NCBI GenBank assembly: GCA_019232905.1
Contig: JAFANA010000088.1
Coordinates: 1 to 32,562, forward strand
DNA length: 32,562 bases
Direction of reading: 5' to 3'
From: Vulcanimicrobiota bacterium
GTDB lineage: Bacteria; Vulcanimicrobiota; Vulcanimicrobiia; Vulcanimicrobiales; Vulcanimicrobiaceae
Shown here: piece after piece, positions 13,996-24,559 of the stretch
Numbering within the stretch: position 1 is the first letter of the stretch
Layout of the letters: every line of letters starts with the position of its first letter
Made by a program: the position numbers and the translations under genes
Notes under the pieces: model-generated
What the model saw: the letters and a program-made list of their open reading frames with translations, nothing else
Databases searched by the model: none
Told to the model about the DNA's origin: nothing

Positions 13996-14864
13996 CGCAT
14001 TCGACGGAAAATCGGCTGATCGGGCACGACTTGACGAAATGCCCGTTCGTGCACCGTGTTCGCGAGCGACTCGTGCTGGCCGAGTCCCAAGAACCCGAGA
14101 TGCATCAGACTATCGAAAAAGAGTTTGTGCAAACGGTACTGCACGGCGCCGTTAAAGAGCGGTAAGATACCGCGCGCCACGATGGCATGGAACTCGTTGA
14201 TCGATCCGTCCTCTACCGGATTATGGCGAGCGAACATGACGCCCGCGCGCAATTCCTCGAGCGGCGTCGCGTACGTTTCGCGCACGTCGAAGTACCGCGA
14301 GAGCGGTTCGACGATGCCCGCGCGCCGGGCGAGCGCAACGAAGTCCGCCTCCGAACGATGTTCGTAAAAGCCGGCTTTAGCGACGGCGGTCGTCACATCG
14401 TTGACACAGGTCGCGTAGATGATCGTCTTTTCCAGCAGGCCGTTCTCTTTGAGAATTGCGGCGAGGCTGTACGCGTCACCGCCCGTCCCGCTGCCCGGAA
14501 CCCAAATACGAATGAACGAGTACGTCTGCAGCAACGGCACGACGTTGGTTGCAAAGGCCTGCAAGAACGACGGATCGTGGAAGAGCGACGACGTACCGCC
14601 GCTCATCGAGACGAGGAACGTCGCGAGCGCGCGTTCGTCGTGCAGCAACCGGTCTTGCAATCCCGAGATCGTCGCGATGTTTTCCGAGCGCATGGCATCG
14701 GCAATGCGCCGGCGTAGCGCAGACTGATTGTAGTTCCGGAAATCGTATCCGCCATAACGCAGAAGCGCGTCTAAGAAGAGCTGCAGTTCAATGTCTGCAA
14801 GCTCTTCCCGGCGCAGGTTCAACGCCGGGACGGCGGCGTCGATCGCTTCTACTTGTTCAACCAT
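13992..14864 (-). CDS. CheR-like methyltransferase, divergent
   Basis: A 290-residue protein with the layout of CheR MCP methyltransferases: an N-terminal helical domain ([30 protein letters not shown], residues 30-60), then the SAM domain. Several usual key positions differ: the F-R-D motif is [13 protein letters not shown], motif I is [15 protein letters not shown] instead of the common AGCSTGEEPYSLA, the ATD motif is ATCVND, and the CRNVLIYF segment reads ARGILPLFN. The late motif [12 protein letters not shown] is kept. SAM binding or catalysis is thus uncertain; it may act as a binding or regulatory subunit. Its ATG overlaps the end of the giant kinase gene by 16 bases, so the two are co-translated and probably work together. 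Confidence 0.85.
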   Translation of the reverse strand: MVEQVEAIDAAVPALNLRREELADIELQLFLDALLRYGGYDFRNYNQSALRRRIADAMRSENIATISGLQDRLLHDERALATFLVSMSGGTSSLFHDPSFLQAFATNVVPLLQTYSFIRIWVPGSGTGGDAYSLAAILKENGLLEKTIIYATCVNDVTTAVAKAGFYEHRSEADFVALARRAGIVEPLSRYFDVRETYATPLEELRAGVMFARHNPVEDGSINEFHAIVARGILPLFNGAVQYRLHKLFFDSLMHLGFLGLGQHESLANTVHERAFRQVVPDQPIFRRMR

Positions 14865-17800
14865 ATTTTGAGTAGCGACGTGAGTTGGTCGATATCAACG
14901 GGTTTACTCACGTACTCCGAGGCGCCTGCAGCGATGCACGCGTCCCGGTCTCCCTTCATCGCTTTCGCCGTGAGCGCGATGATGGGGATGTCGGCGATGC
15001 GATTTTCCGCACGAATGCGGCGAATCGTTTCGTAGCCGTCCATCTCCGGCATCATGATGTCCATCAACACGATATCGATATCATTGCGCGTACGGAGCAT
15101 GTCGATGCCTTGCATGCCGCTCTCGGCACTCAACACGTCCATACCGTAAGACCGCAAAGCGGCCTCCAGCGCGAAGATGTTGCGCGCGTCGTCGTCGACG
15201 ACGAGCACGCGCTTCGAGAGCAGCGACGTTCCGTTGAAGTCGCCGCCGGCCGGCCTCTTCGACGGCCCAAGATCTGCTTCAACGCGGTGCAAGAAGAAGT
15301 TCAGTTCGTCGAGCAGACGTTCCGGCGCATGACCGTCCTTGACGATGATCGTCGAGGAGAGGCGGCGCAGACGCGCTTCGTCGTCACGGGTCAACTCACG
15401 GCCCGTATAGACAATAATCGGCGTCGTATCGCTGCCGGGACGCGCCCGCAGCGCTTCGATCAAACGATCGCCGGCCATATCCGGCAGTCCGAGATCGATG
15501 ACGATGCAGTCGAACTTCTGCGAACCGACGGCGTTCAACGCGGCATCGCCGGATGAGACCGCCGTCACTTGCATTTCGCCCGTGCCGATGAGGCCGACCA
15601 TCGCATTGAGCTGCGTGATGTCGTCTTCAACGACGAGGACGTTCTTGCCGCGGTTCTCGGCAAAGCCCAGCAACCGGTCGAAGGTCTCCATGAGCGCTTC
15701 TTCCGATACCGGTTTTTGCAGATGCGCGACGGCGCCGGCCTGCAGCGCCCGCTGCTGGTGCTCGTCGCCGGAGATCACGTGCACCGGGATGTGCGACGTC
15801 GCGTTGCCGCGTTTGATCGTGTCGAGCACTTGCCAGCCGTCCACGTCCGGCAAACCGACGTCGAGCGTGATCGCGTCGGGGACATAACGGTTGGAAAGTT
15901 CGATCGCTTCGCGTCCGTTGTGCGCGACGATCGTCTTGAAGCCGCGTTCGTGCGCGAATGCCGCGAGCAGCTTCGCAAAGGTCGGATCGTCCTCGATGAC
16001 GAGCAACGTCCGATCCTCGGCAGAGATGCTGTCGCGATCGTCGGAAACGACGGCCGGCTGCGCCGCAGCGATACGCCGTTGCAGTTGTTCCGTCGATTCG
16101 TGCAAATGCGTCCCGGACTCGGTACGCATGGTATGCAGCATCGTCGAGGCTTCGCCGCGTTGCATTGCCGCGCGCTGTGCCGGATGGAAGAGCGTGAACG
16201 TGCTTCCGACACCAACTGCACTTTCGACGCCGATTTCGCCGCCGAGCAATCCGGCGATTTCACGGCTGATCGCGAGACCAAGACCGGTGCCGCCGAACTT
16301 CCGCGACGTTCCCATGTCGGCTTGTTGGAAGGCTTCGAAGATGACGTTGAACTTATCTTGCGGGATGCCGATGCCGGTATCGGTTACGGCGAACGCCACC
16401 GCCGGTCCGGGAACCGGCAGGCGACGATCGTGCACCATGCTCATGTGCAGCGTAACGGCGCCTTCGCTCGTGAATTTGAACGCGTTCGAAAGCAAGTTCT
16501 TCAACACTTGCTGCAACCGCGTCGGATCGGTGACGATCGACCTCGGCACGTCCTCGTCGCGCGCGACGATGAAGCGCAGATTCTTGTCGGCCGCGATCTG
16601 GCTGAACGTGCGTTTGACTTCGATCTCGATCGAATCCAGGGAGATCTCCTGAAGATCGATCGCAGTCGTGCCCGATTCGATCTTCGAGAGGTCGAGGATG
16701 TCGTTGATGAGCGTGAGCAAGTCGCTACCGGCCGCGCGAATTGTCTGCGCGAATTCGACTTGCTTCGGCGTCATGTTACCGTCCGGATTCTCCGAAAGCT
16801 GCTTCGAGAGAATCAGGAGCGAGTTGAGCGGCGTGCGCAACTCATGCGACATGTTCGCCAAGAACTGCGACTTATATTTCGAAGTGAGCGAGAGCTGCTC
16901 GGCCTTCTTCTCGAGCTCCGTACGCGCTTCTTCGATTTCACGCGTGCGGCGTTCGACTTCGGCATTACGCTCTTGCAACAGACGCGCTTTTTCTTCCAGC
17001 TCGTCATTGGTTTGCTTGAGTTCCAGCTGCTGGCTCTGCAGTTCCGCGGTGAGCGACTGCGATTGCTTGAGCAGTTCTTCCGTACGCATCGATGCGGTGA
17101 TCGTGTTCAACATGACGCCGATCGACTGCATGAGCTGGTCGAGGAAGAGCAAGTGGATTTCGCTGAAGCGTTCGAGCGAAGCGAGCTCGATGACGGCCTT
17201 GATTTCGCCTTCGAACGTGACCGGCAACACGACGACGCTGACCGCATTGATCGCTCCGAGGCCCGAACCGATGCGCAGATACTCGCCGGGCACTTCCGTG
17301 AGCAGCACGCGCTGCTTCTCGATCGCGGCTTGTCCGACCAGACTTTCGCCGAACGGAATCGCTTTCATCTGACGGCGATGACGCGGCAGCGCGTAGCTCG
17401 CGATCAGACGCAGGCTCGGATCGCCTTCGCTTGCGTCGGCCATGTAGAAGCCGCCGGCTTGCGCGTTCACGAGCGGCGCGAGCTCGGACATGATGAGCTG
17501 CGTGACGGCCGTGATGTCGCGCTGACCTTGCAGCATCGACGTGAAGCGCGCGAGGTTCGTCTTGAACCAGTCTTGTTCGGTATTCTTTCGCGTGGTGTCG
17601 CGGAGATTTTGAATCATCTCGTTGACGTTGCGCGTGAGTTCGCCGACTTCGCCGCGAGCTTCGATTTCAATCGTACGCGAAAGGTCACCCTTGGTGACGG
17701 CGGTTGCGACTTCCGAGATTGCGCGAATCTGGTTCGTGAGCTGTGCAGCGAGCTGGTTGACGTTATCCGTCAAGGCGCGCCACAGACCGGCGGCGCCAGG

Positions 17801-20800
17801 GACGTTAGCCTGGCCGCCGAGCTTGCCCTCGAAACCGACTTCGCGCGCAACGGTCGTGACTTGGTCGGCGAACGTTGCGAGCGTATCGATCATCCCGTTG
17901 ATCGTCTCGGCGAGTTGCGCGATTTCACCACGAGCCTGCAGCGTCAGCTTACGTTTGAGATCACCGTTTGCGACGCCGGTAACGACTTCGGCGATACCGC
18001 GGACTTGGTTCGTCAGGTTCGCGGCCATCGAGTTGACGTTATCCGTCAGGTCTTTCCAGACGCCGCTGACGCCTTGCACGTGCGCCTGGCCGCCGAGCAC
18101 GCCGTCCGAACCGACTTCACGCGCAACACGCGTGACTTCGGATGCGAATGCGTTCAACTGATCGACCATGACGTTGATCGTGTCTTTGAGCTCGGCAATT
18201 TCACCGCGCACATTGACAGTGATCTTCTTTGAAAGGTCGCCGTTCGCAACGGCCGTCGTGACCTTCGCGATGTTACGCACCTGCGACGTGAGGTTCGACG
18301 CCATGAAGTTCACGGAGTCGGTCAAGTCTTTCCACGTGCCGGAGACGCCGGTCACCTGGGCTTGACCGCCGAGAATACCTTCGGAACCGACTTCGCGAGC
18401 GACACGCGTAACTTCCGATGCGAACGCGTTCAGCTGATCGACCATCGTGTTGATGGTGTTCTTGAGTTCGGCGATTTCGCCGCGAACATCGACGGTGATC
18501 TTACGCGAAAGGTCGCCGTTGGCGACGGCCGTCGTCACGTCGGCGATGTTCCGCACCTGCGCGGTGAGGTTCGAGGCCATGACGTTGACCGAGTCGGTCA
18601 AGTCTTTCCACGTACCGCTGACGCCTTTGACGTCTGCCTGGCCGCCGAGTTTGCCTTCGGAGCCGACTTCACGCGCAACACGCGTGACTTCGGACGCGAA
18701 GGCGTTGAGCTGGTCGACCATCGTGTTGATCGTGTCTTTGAGCTCGAGAATTTCGCCGCGAACGTCGACGGTGATCTTCTTCGAAAGATCGCCGTTTGCG
18801 ACGGCCGTCGTAACGTCGGCGATGTTACGCACTTGCGACGTCAGGTTCGACGCCATGAAGTTCACGGAGTCGGTCAAGTCTTTCCATGTACCGGAGACGC
18901 CTTTGACGTCCGCTTGGCCGCCGAGTTTGCCTTCGGAACCGACTTCACGCGCAACGCGCGTGACTTCCGACGCGAAGGCGTTCAGCTGATCGACCATCGT
19001 GTTGATCGTGTTCTTCAGTTCGAGGATTTCGCCGCGAACCGGAACGGTGATCTTCTTTGACAAGTCGCCGTTAGCAACGGCGGTCGTGACCTCGGCGATG
19101 TTACGCACTTGCGACGTAAGGTTCGACGCCATGAAGTTCACGGAGTCGGTCAAGTCCTTCCACGTACCGGAAACGCCGGCCACCTGCGCTTGACCGCCGA
19201 GAATACCTTCGGAACCCACTTCGCGAGCAACACGCGTGACTTCCGACGCGAAACCGTTGAGCTGGTCGACCATCGTGTTGATCGTGTTCTTCAGCTCGAG
19301 AATTTCGCCGCGAACGTCGACGGTGATCTTTTTCGAGAGGTCGCCGTTTGCAACGGCCGTCGTAACTTCGGCGATGTTACGCACTTGCGACGTGAGGTTC
19401 GACGCCATGACGTTGACCGAGTCGGTCAAGTCTTTCCACGTACCCGACACACCGCGAACGTCGGCCTGACCGCCGAGCATGCCTTCCGATCCGACTTCAC
19501 GCGCAACACGCGTAACTTCCGATGCGAACGCGTTCAGCTGATCGACCATCGTGTTGATCGTGCGTTTGAGGTCGAGAATCTCGCCCTTGACGTCGACGGT
19601 GATCTTACGCGAGAGGTCGCCGTTTGCAACGGCCGTCGTCACGTCGGCGATGTTACGCACCTGCGCAGTGAGGTTCGACGCCATCGTGTTGACCGAGTCG
19701 GTCAAGTCTTTCCATGTACCAGCGACGCCTTGCACCTCAGCTTGTCCGCCGAGTTTACCTTCGGAACCGACTTCACGAGCAACACGCGTGACTTCGGACG
19801 CGAATGCATTGAGCTGGTCGACCATCGTATTGACGGTGACCTTAAGTTCGAGAATTTCTCCGCGAACGTCGACGGTAATCTTCTTTGAAAGGTCGCCACG
19901 CGCGACGGCGGTGGTGACTTCGGCGATGTTACGAACTTGCGACGTCAGGTTACCGGCCATCGTGTTCACCGAGTCGGTGAGATCTTTCCACGTACCGGCG
20001 ACGCCTTTGACCTCGGCCTGTCCGCCGAGCTTACCTTCGGAACCGACTTCACGAGCAACACGCGTGACTTCCGACGCGAACGCATTGAGCTGATCGACCA
20101 TCGTGTTGATCGTGTCTTTGAGTTCGGCGATTTCACCGCGAACGTCGACGGTGATCTTCTTCGAGAGGTCACCACGCGCAACGGCCGTCGTGACTTCGGC
20201 GATGTTACGCACTTGCGCGGTGAGATTACCGGCCATCGTGTTGACCGAGTCGGTGAGGTCTTTCCATGTACCGGCGACGCCGGTGACCTGTGCTTGTCCG
20301 CCGAGGATACCTTCGGAACCGACTTCGCGAGCAACACGCGTAACTTCGGACGCGAACGCGTTCAGCTGGTCGACCATCGTATTGATGGTGCCTTTGAGCT
20401 GGCGAATTTCGCCGCGCGCTTCGACCGTAATCTTCTTCGAGAGGTCGCCGTTTGCGACGGCGGTGGTGACTTCGGCGATGTTACGAACCTGCGCCGTCAG
20501 GTTACCGGCCATCGTGTTCACCGAGTCGGTGAGGTCTTTCCACGTGCCGGCGACGCCTTTGACGAGTGCCTGGCCGCCGAGCTTTCCTTCTGAACCGACT
20601 TCGCGGGCGACGCGCGTGACTTCCGATGCGAAGGCATTCAGTCGATCGACCATTGTGTTGATCGTGCGGCTCGAACGCAAGAACTCACCCTTGAGCGGGT
20701 GGTTCTCGGTTTCGAGCGGCATTCGTTGCGATAAGTCGCCGTTTGCGACGGCGCCGAGCACGCGGCCCGCTTCCGACATCGGGAAGACGAGATCATCGAT

Positions 20801-21127
20801 CAGTTGGTTGACTGAATCGATGACGCTGCGCCACGCGCCCTTTGCGCCTTCGTACGTCGCGCGCTTGTTGATCAACCCTTCGCGTCCGACGATCTTACTG
20901 ATGCGCGCGAGCTCGGTGTTCATTCGCACGTTGCGCTCGATGCAGTCATTGAACGCTTGGGCGATCTCGCCGTCGATTCCGGTAAACGTGTCCGGAAGGC
21001 GCGTATCGAAACGGCCATCACGGAAGGCCCGTAACGCGGCCAAGAGGGCCGTTTGTTGTAAACGCCCCGGTTCGCCGTCTTGTGCGTTGTTGCTATTCTC
21101 TGGTGGAACTGTTACGGTCGATGACAT
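14849..21127 (-). CDS. Giant soluble poly-HAMP hybrid histidine kinase with GAF and three receivers
   Basis: A 2092-residue cytosolic protein without membrane helices or signal. Residues 1-200 hold two divergent HAMP-type units. Residues 201-1120 are ten 92-residue units without any length variation, each with [46 protein letters not shown] and [12 protein letters not shown] motifs; a partial eleventh runs to 1187. Then come a GAF domain (about 1190-1345), a coiled coil (1350-1425), HisKA with phospho-acceptor His 1428 (SHELRTP), HATPase with DTGIGIP (1582-1588) and GGTGLGLAI, and three receivers with phospho-Asp near 1756, 1878 and 2023. The architecture matches group III (Nik1/Os-1-type) osmosensing kinases known from fungi and many bacteria. 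AGGAGG lies 13 bases ahead of the ATG. It overlaps the CheR-like gene and is divergent from the PP2C/ATPase gene. Confidence 0.95.
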   Translation of the reverse strand: MSSTVTVPPENSNNAQDGEPGRLQQTALLAALRAFRDGRFDTRLPDTFTGIDGEIAQAFNDCIERNVRMNTELARISKIVGREGLINKRATYEGAKGAWRSVIDSVNQLIDDLVFPMSEAGRVLGAVANGDLSQRMPLETENHPLKGEFLRSSRTINTMVDRLNAFASEVTRVAREVGSEGKLGGQALVKGVAGTWKDLTDSVNTMAGNLTAQVRNIAEVTTAVANGDLSKKITVEARGEIRQLKGTINTMVDQLNAFASEVTRVAREVGSEGILGGQAQVTGVAGTWKDLTDSVNTMAGNLTAQVRNIAEVTTAVARGDLSKKITVDVRGEIAELKDTINTMVDQLNAFASEVTRVAREVGSEGKLGGQAEVKGVAGTWKDLTDSVNTMAGNLTSQVRNIAEVTTAVARGDLSKKITVDVRGEILELKVTVNTMVDQLNAFASEVTRVAREVGSEGKLGGQAEVQGVAGTWKDLTDSVNTMASNLTAQVRNIADVTTAVANGDLSRKITVDVKGEILDLKRTINTMVDQLNAFASEVTRVAREVGSEGMLGGQADVRGVSGTWKDLTDSVNVMASNLTSQVRNIAEVTTAVANGDLSKKITVDVRGEILELKNTINTMVDQLNGFASEVTRVAREVGSEGILGGQAQVAGVSGTWKDLTDSVNFMASNLTSQVRNIAEVTTAVANGDLSKKITVPVRGEILELKNTINTMVDQLNAFASEVTRVAREVGSEGKLGGQADVKGVSGTWKDLTDSVNFMASNLTSQVRNIADVTTAVANGDLSKKITVDVRGEILELKDTINTMVDQLNAFASEVTRVAREVGSEGKLGGQADVKGVSGTWKDLTDSVNVMASNLTAQVRNIADVTTAVANGDLSRKITVDVRGEIAELKNTINTMVDQLNAFASEVTRVAREVGSEGILGGQAQVTGVSGTWKDLTDSVNFMASNLTSQVRNIAKVTTAVANGDLSKKITVNVRGEIAELKDTINVMVDQLNAFASEVTRVAREVGSDGVLGGQAHVQGVSGVWKDLTDNVNSMAANLTNQVRGIAEVVTGVANGDLKRKLTLQARGEIAQLAETINGMIDTLATFADQVTTVAREVGFEGKLGGQANVPGAAGLWRALTDNVNQLAAQLTNQIRAISEVATAVTKGDLSRTIEIEARGEVGELTRNVNEMIQNLRDTTRKNTEQDWFKTNLARFTSMLQGQRDITAVTQLIMSELAPLVNAQAGGFYMADASEGDPSLRLIASYALPRHRRQMKAIPFGESLVGQAAIEKQRVLLTEVPGEYLRIGSGLGAINAVSVVVLPVTFEGEIKAVIELASLERFSEIHLLFLDQLMQSIGVMLNTITASMRTEELLKQSQSLTAELQSQQLELKQTNDELEEKARLLQERNAEVERRTREIEEARTELEKKAEQLSLTSKYKSQFLANMSHELRTPLNSLLILSKQLSENPDGNMTPKQVEFAQTIRAAGSDLLTLINDILDLSKIESGTTAIDLQEISLDSIEIEVKRTFSQIAADKNLRFIVARDEDVPRSIVTDPTRLQQVLKNLLSNAFKFTSEGAVTLHMSMVHDRRLPVPGPAVAFAVTDTGIGIPQDKFNVIFEAFQQADMGTSRKFGGTGLGLAISREIAGLLGGEIGVESAVGVGSTFTLFHPAQRAAMQRGEASTMLHTMRTESGTHLHESTEQLQRRIAAAQPAVVSDDRDSISAEDRTLLVIEDDPTFAKLLAAFAHERGFKTIVAHNGREAIELSNRYVPDAITLDVGLPDVDGWQVLDTIKRGNATSHIPVHVISGDEHQQRALQAGAVAHLQKPVSEEALMETFDRLLGFAENRGKNVLVVEDDITQLNAMVGLIGTGEMQVTAVSSGDAALNAVGSQKFDCIVIDLGLPDMAGDRLIEALRARPGSDTTPIIVYTGRELTRDDEARLRRLSSTIIVKDGHAPERLLDELNFFLHRVEADLGPSKRPAGGDFNGTSLLSKRVLVVDDDARNIFALEAALRSYGMDVLSAESGMQGIDMLRTRNDIDIVLMDIMMPEMDGYETIRRIRAENRIADIPIIALTAKAMKGDRDACIAAGASEYVSKPVDIDQLTSLLKIWLNK
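17768..20527 (-). repeat. Ten tandem 276-bp coding repeats (poly-HAMP)
   Basis: Ten in-frame direct repeats of exactly 276 bases (92 codons) encode the HAMP array. Protein identity between neighbours is high, with concentrated differences at a few sites: A/S before QVRN, E/D/K after NIA, the residues after ARGE or VRGE, and the [KIMV]LGGQA[EQDH] loop. The last unit (residues 1029-1120) is the most divergent. Constant length argues for strong structural phase constraint or recent homogenisation. Confidence 0.9.
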
Positions 21128-21180
21128 CGTTCAGACGGTGCCTCCTTAGGCGTCGTCGATTTTATGAGATAACGCGTAGA

Positions 21181-21200
21181 GGACGCGAGAAATCGCGTCC
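21181..21200. promoter_or_regulatory. Hairpin with GAAA tetraloop in the divergent promoter region
   Basis: GGACGCGA, GAAA, TCGCGTCC: a perfect eight-bp stem with a GNRA-type loop on the plus strand, in the 148-base gap between the giant kinase (start 21127) and the PP2C/ATPase gene (start 21276). It could be an operator or a 5'-leader structure. No promoter hexamers were identified with confidence. Confidence 0.35.
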
Positions 21201-21275
21201 CATTGCCCGGTAATCTCGGTTTTACCCGAATCGAATCCCGCCAAACAAGCGAGGGTGAAAAAGCTTTGAGTTTGA

Positions 21276-22844
21276 TTGCAGTCGGCAAGCGGGCATAAAT
21301 CGAACGGAGACCTGAACGAGGATCGCTTGATTACGGATCTATCGGAAGAACTGTACGCTGGTCTCGCACGGATTAGCGGCCAGCCCGTCTCTAGCGGGCT
21401 GGGACACGGACTGCGTATTGCAGCTCAGGCATGTGAGTTGTGCGTTACGGCATTTGCGGACTTCTGCGCGATTTATTTGCGAAGCGCGGGCCCGTCAGCC
21501 GCTGCATTTGCGTGTCGCGATTCCCTCAAATTCGGTGACCTCGGTTCACTTTCATATGACGATTTGTTGATCGAGCGCGCGGGCGCTGCGGCAACGGGGA
21601 CGTTATTCGAGGAGCCGCTGCTCGTCGGTGGACGCCAAATCGGCACGCTCGTGCTCGGCGCATCGGACGCCGAAACGCTGGCCAAAGTCGGGCGAGCGGC
21701 GATGCCGCTGATTGCAACGATTCTGGCGACATCGATCGATCAAGCGGAAGAACTCGAGCATCACTACAGAGTTTCGAAGCGCTTACAGAAAGCGATGCTT
21801 CCGGCTCGTCTGGTCCACGCCGAAGGACACACGTTCGACGCCGCATACCGGCCCGCGAGCGATGAAGCAGATGTCGGCGGCGATTGGTACGACGCGTTCG
21901 ACCTCGGCGGCGGAAAGATCGGCATTTCGGTCGGGGACGTTACGGGTCACGGACTGGAAGCAGCGGTTGCAATGAGCGAAATTCGCCGCGCGTTACGCGC
22001 AGCGGCCGCTACTACTGATTCGCCAAAGGCACTACTGAATTACGTTGATGGCATCGTAAGCGCCGAAGGCATCGGGATGGCGACGGCGATCGTCGGCGTG
22101 TACGACGTGTTGACGAATGTTTTACGCTACGCGTCCGCCGGACATCCGCCGCCGGTACTGCTGAGTGCGAGCAAACGCGCGCAGTTTCTGCCCGGCGGGG
22201 GGCTGCTGCTCGGACTCGGCGGCAATCCGGCATCCGACGACTACACGGTTACGCTTTCGCCGGGCACGAGTTGCTTCTTCTATACGGACGGGCTGCTCGA
22301 ATACAGCCGGGACGTTATTGCGGGCGAACGCGCATTGCTCGCCGCGCTGGAGCGTATTGCGATTGCGGGCATGCCGACGGCGGACGCGCTGCACGCGGAG
22401 ATCTTCTCCGAGATCATCAATACCGACGACTCCGCAACGCTTGCGCTTCACCACTCGGAAGCGCTCGACGGCGCGCGCGAGCGCCTTGAATTCAGCGGCA
22501 TTCCGATTTGCGCGAGCCTCGCGCGGGAGTCGCTGCGCCACTTCTGCGAGCGCAACGCGATCTTCGGCGAACGTCAATACGACGTCTTGAGCTGCGTCGG
22601 CGAAGCGGTCGCCAACGCGATCGAACACGGAACGCAGGGTTCGCAGCACACATTCATCATCGATCTCGACGCGCGTACCGACGAGCTCGTCGCCAGCGTG
22701 GACAGCTTCGGCCACTGGCGAATGTTCACGCCGCGTGATGAACGCGGCCGCGGCATCCCAATCATGCGCTCATGCTCGAAACGCCTAGAAATCTCCTCAA
22801 CCCACGAACGAACCCGAATCACGCTAACGTTCGACCGCCTCTAA
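21276..22844 (+). CDS. SpoIIE/RsbU-type PP2C phosphatase fused to an RsbW-like anti-sigma kinase domain
   Basis: A soluble regulator of up to 522 residues. The start is uncertain: TTG at 21276, or TTG at 21327 with GAGG five bases ahead (505 residues). An N-terminal GAF-like region (residues about 25-160) is followed by a coiled linker with RVSKRLQKAMLP, then the PP2C domain with DVGGDWYDAFDL, VGDVTGHGLEAAVAM, YASAGHPPPVL, FYTDGLLEYSR and DDSATLAL, which supply the metal-binding Asp residues. The C-terminal 100 residues are a GHKL ATPase of RsbW type: VGEAVANAIEHG (N box) and VDSFGHWRM with RGRGIPIM. Such proteins act in partner switching: the phosphatase dephosphorylates an anti-anti-sigma protein and the kinase domain phosphorylates it. 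No STAS protein is in the window. Confidence 0.9.
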   Translation: MQSASGHKSNGDLNEDRLITDLSEELYAGLARISGQPVSSGLGHGLRIAAQACELCVTAFADFCAIYLRSAGPSAAAFACRDSLKFGDLGSLSYDDLLIERAGAAATGTLFEEPLLVGGRQIGTLVLGASDAETLAKVGRAAMPLIATILATSIDQAEELEHHYRVSKRLQKAMLPARLVHAEGHTFDAAYRPASDEADVGGDWYDAFDLGGGKIGISVGDVTGHGLEAAVAMSEIRRALRAAAATTDSPKALLNYVDGIVSAEGIGMATAIVGVYDVLTNVLRYASAGHPPPVLLSASKRAQFLPGGGLLLGLGGNPASDDYTVTLSPGTSCFFYTDGLLEYSRDVIAGERALLAALERIAIAGMPTADALHAEIFSEIINTDDSATLALHHSEALDGARERLEFSGIPICASLARESLRHFCERNAIFGERQYDVLSCVGEAVANAIEHGTQGSQHTFIIDLDARTDELVASVDSFGHWRMFTPRDERGRGIPIMRSCSKRLEISSTHERTRITLTFDRL

Positions 22845-22982
22845 CCCACAGTGTCATCCTGAACGGAGCGCAGCGCAGTTGAAGGATCGAATCGTAACAA
22901 AAGCCCGGCGAAATCTCGTCGGGCTTCTGACTTGAGGCAATCCTTCAACTTCGGTGCTTCGCACCTGCGTTCAGGATGACAC
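22845..22982. repeat. Nested palindromic repeat, copy 1
   Basis: The left arm (GTGTCATCCTGAACG to GTTGAAGGATC, 22851-22888) is mirrored by a right arm (ATCCTTCAAC to CGTTCAGGATGACAC, 22940-22982). Both arms are REP-like and related to 8146 and 10571. The centre holds an independent hairpin. The unit recurs 141 bases later with few changes. It lies between convergent genes and probably ends both transcripts. Confidence 0.85.
22901..22926. terminator. Bidirectional terminator-like hairpin, copy 1
   Basis: AAGCCCGGCGA, loop AATC, TCGTCGGGCTT: an 11-bp stem with one mismatch at the centre of the first nested palindrome. It is preceded by AACAA and ends in CTT, so U-rich tails are short in both directions. 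It is placed after the PP2C/ATPase stop. Confidence 0.6.
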
Positions 22983-22985
22983 GAA

Positions 22986-23123
22986 CCCACAGTGTCATCC
23001 TGAACGGAGCGTAGCGCAGTTGAAGGATCGAATCGCAACAAAAGCCCGGCGAAATCTCGTCGGGCTTCTGACTTGAGGCGATCCTTCAACTTCGGTGCTT
23101 CGCACCTGCGTTCAGGATGACAC
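22986..23123. repeat. Nested palindromic repeat, copy 2
   Basis: A tandem direct copy of the preceding unit (period 141 bases), with a handful of substitutions such as GCGTAGCG for GCGCAGCG and GCGATCC for GCAATCC. It ends three bases before the stop of the serine hydrolase gene on the minus strand. Confidence 0.85.
23042..23067. terminator. Bidirectional terminator-like hairpin, copy 2
   Basis: The same hairpin as at 22901-22926 in the second palindromic unit. From the minus strand it is the first terminator met after the serine hydrolase operon. Confidence 0.6.
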
Positions 23124-23125
23124 AG

Positions 23126-24559
23126 CTAGAGTTTGGTGTAGTCGACGATGTCGACGAGGATGGCTCCGGAGACTTGGCCGCTGTCGTCGCGGGCGAAATA
23201 GTAAACGAATGATTTTTTCGGGGTTTTCACCATGTAGCCGATGGTTGAGTTCGGCGGGCGCCGGTCCGTCATAATCGGCGTGTACTCGCGCGGACCGAGT
23301 GCAGCAAGCTCGCTGAAGTCGATGCGATGTTGCTGCGTCATGCGCGCGCGAAAGTCGGGCCGTAGTTGCGACATATCGACTTGCCCCGCGACGGCGCGAT
23401 CCAGCCAACGTTCTCCTTCCGTAGCGAGTGCGCTGTCCGCGGCGTCGCCGGCGGCTTTCTGATGCGCCGCCGGTTTGGCGGCATTAACCGATGGGACCAG
23501 CACGCCGTAAACGGCAGAGACGGCGGCGTCATATGAGAACGTGCCGCTGTTTGCTAAGACGATGATCGAAAGATTGTCATCCGGGAAGCGCGCGTCTTGC
23601 GTTGCGGCGCCTGTTGTGTTTCCACCGTGCGCGATCATCCGATGACCGTTCGGGAGTTTGTTCACGGCGATGCCGAACGCATATCCCGGGTATCCCGATC
23701 CCAGGTCGATAGGCGTCAACATCTCGGTGAGCGAGTGCTTTGAGAGCAGCGTCGGTAAGCCCGCGTTCCACTTCACGAGATCCTGCGCGTTGCTGATGAT
23801 CGAGCCGGCGCCGGCGAACCAGCTATAGTCGAGCGAGAGCGCGTGTTCCCACGGACCAAAGGCGAACGAGTCGTATTCCGTGGCCACGTTCGGGAACGTG
23901 TCGGCATACGTGCGCACGTACGTCGACGACATGCCGAGCGGCGTGAAGATGTTGCGCTGCATAAATTGCGCGTACGTCGTCTTCGAGACGCGCTCGATGA
24001 CCATTGTCAGCAGCGCATACCCCGTGTTCGAATATTCGCGCTTCGTTCCCGGTTTGAAGGAAAGCGGCCGGGAATCGACCGTTCCGACGATCTGCGCAAG
24101 CGTCGCGGGCCGGTTTCCGACCTCATCGAAATCTTCGCGTTCCGTGTACTCCGCATATCCGCCGGCGTGCGTGAGCAGCTCGCGGATCGTCACCTCGTTC
24201 GCGTGCGGAATCTCAGGCAAATATTTTGAGAGCCGGTCGTTGATGTTGAGCAGTCCGCGATCTTGCAACATCAGAACCGCGGCGGAGGTGAACTGCTTCG
24301 TGTTGGATCCGATCGGATAGCGCGTCGCTCCGCCGGCCGCAACATCGTCCTCGACGTTGCTTTTTCCGAAACCCTTGAGATAGACGATGCGCGTACCTTG
24401 CGCAACCGCGATCGTGACGCCCGGAGCCGCCGCACCTGCGACGGATCGCCGGCCGATCGCGTCAATTTTAGCGGCTTGGTCCGGCGTCACCGCGGGCAGC
24501 GCGATCGCTCCGGCAAAAGCCGCTGCTTGCGCGAGACGAGAAGCGAAGGCAGAATTCAT
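23126..24559 (-). CDS. Exported serine hydrolase of the class C beta-lactamase/D-peptidase superfamily
   Basis: A 477-residue protein from the ATG at 24559, with GAGG eight bases upstream. The N-terminus MNSAFASRLAQAAAFAGAIALPAV is a signal peptide. The catalytic Ser and Lys are in GSNTKQF (SxxK), the second motif is YSNTGYALL (YxN), and HGGNTTG is the HxG third motif. The C-terminal 130 residues form an extra domain typical of periplasmic relatives. The superfamily includes D-Ala-D-Ala carboxypeptidases, D-aminopeptidases and esterases. Its ATG overlaps the TGA of the upstream DadA-like gene (ATGA), so it is translationally coupled to a D-amino-acid-type oxidoreductase, which favours a substrate with D-amino acids. 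An esterase is the alternative. Confidence 0.9.
   Translation of the reverse strand: MNSAFASRLAQAAAFAGAIALPAVTPDQAAKIDAIGRRSVAGAAAPGVTIAVAQGTRIVYLKGFGKSNVEDDVAAGGATRYPIGSNTKQFTSAAVLMLQDRGLLNINDRLSKYLPEIPHANEVTIRELLTHAGGYAEYTEREDFDEVGNRPATLAQIVGTVDSRPLSFKPGTKREYSNTGYALLTMVIERVSKTTYAQFMQRNIFTPLGMSSTYVRTYADTFPNVATEYDSFAFGPWEHALSLDYSWFAGAGSIISNAQDLVKWNAGLPTLLSKHSLTEMLTPIDLGSGYPGYAFGIAVNKLPNGHRMIAHGGNTTGAATQDARFPDDNLSIIVLANSGTFSYDAAVSAVYGVLVPSVNAAKPAAHQKAAGDAADSALATEGERWLDRAVAGQVDMSQLRPDFRARMTQQHRIDFSELAALGPREYTPIMTDRRPPNSTIGYMVKTPKKSFVYYFARDDSGQVSGAILVDIVDYTKL

Noticed and set aside
15569..18232. Long plus-strand open frame of 887 codons opposite the giant kinase
   Set aside because: It mirrors the kinase gene, shows no family motif, is rich in Arg/Asp/Val repeats produced by the antisense of the coding repeats, and has no ribosome site.
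17768..20527. CRISPR-like or satellite array
   Set aside because: The repeats are 276 bases, directly adjacent without spacers, and stay in frame as HAMP units of one protein.
22841..23110. Short minus-strand ORF inside the nested palindromes
   Set aside because: Its repeated peptide simply translates the two palindromic units; no start signal or family likeness.
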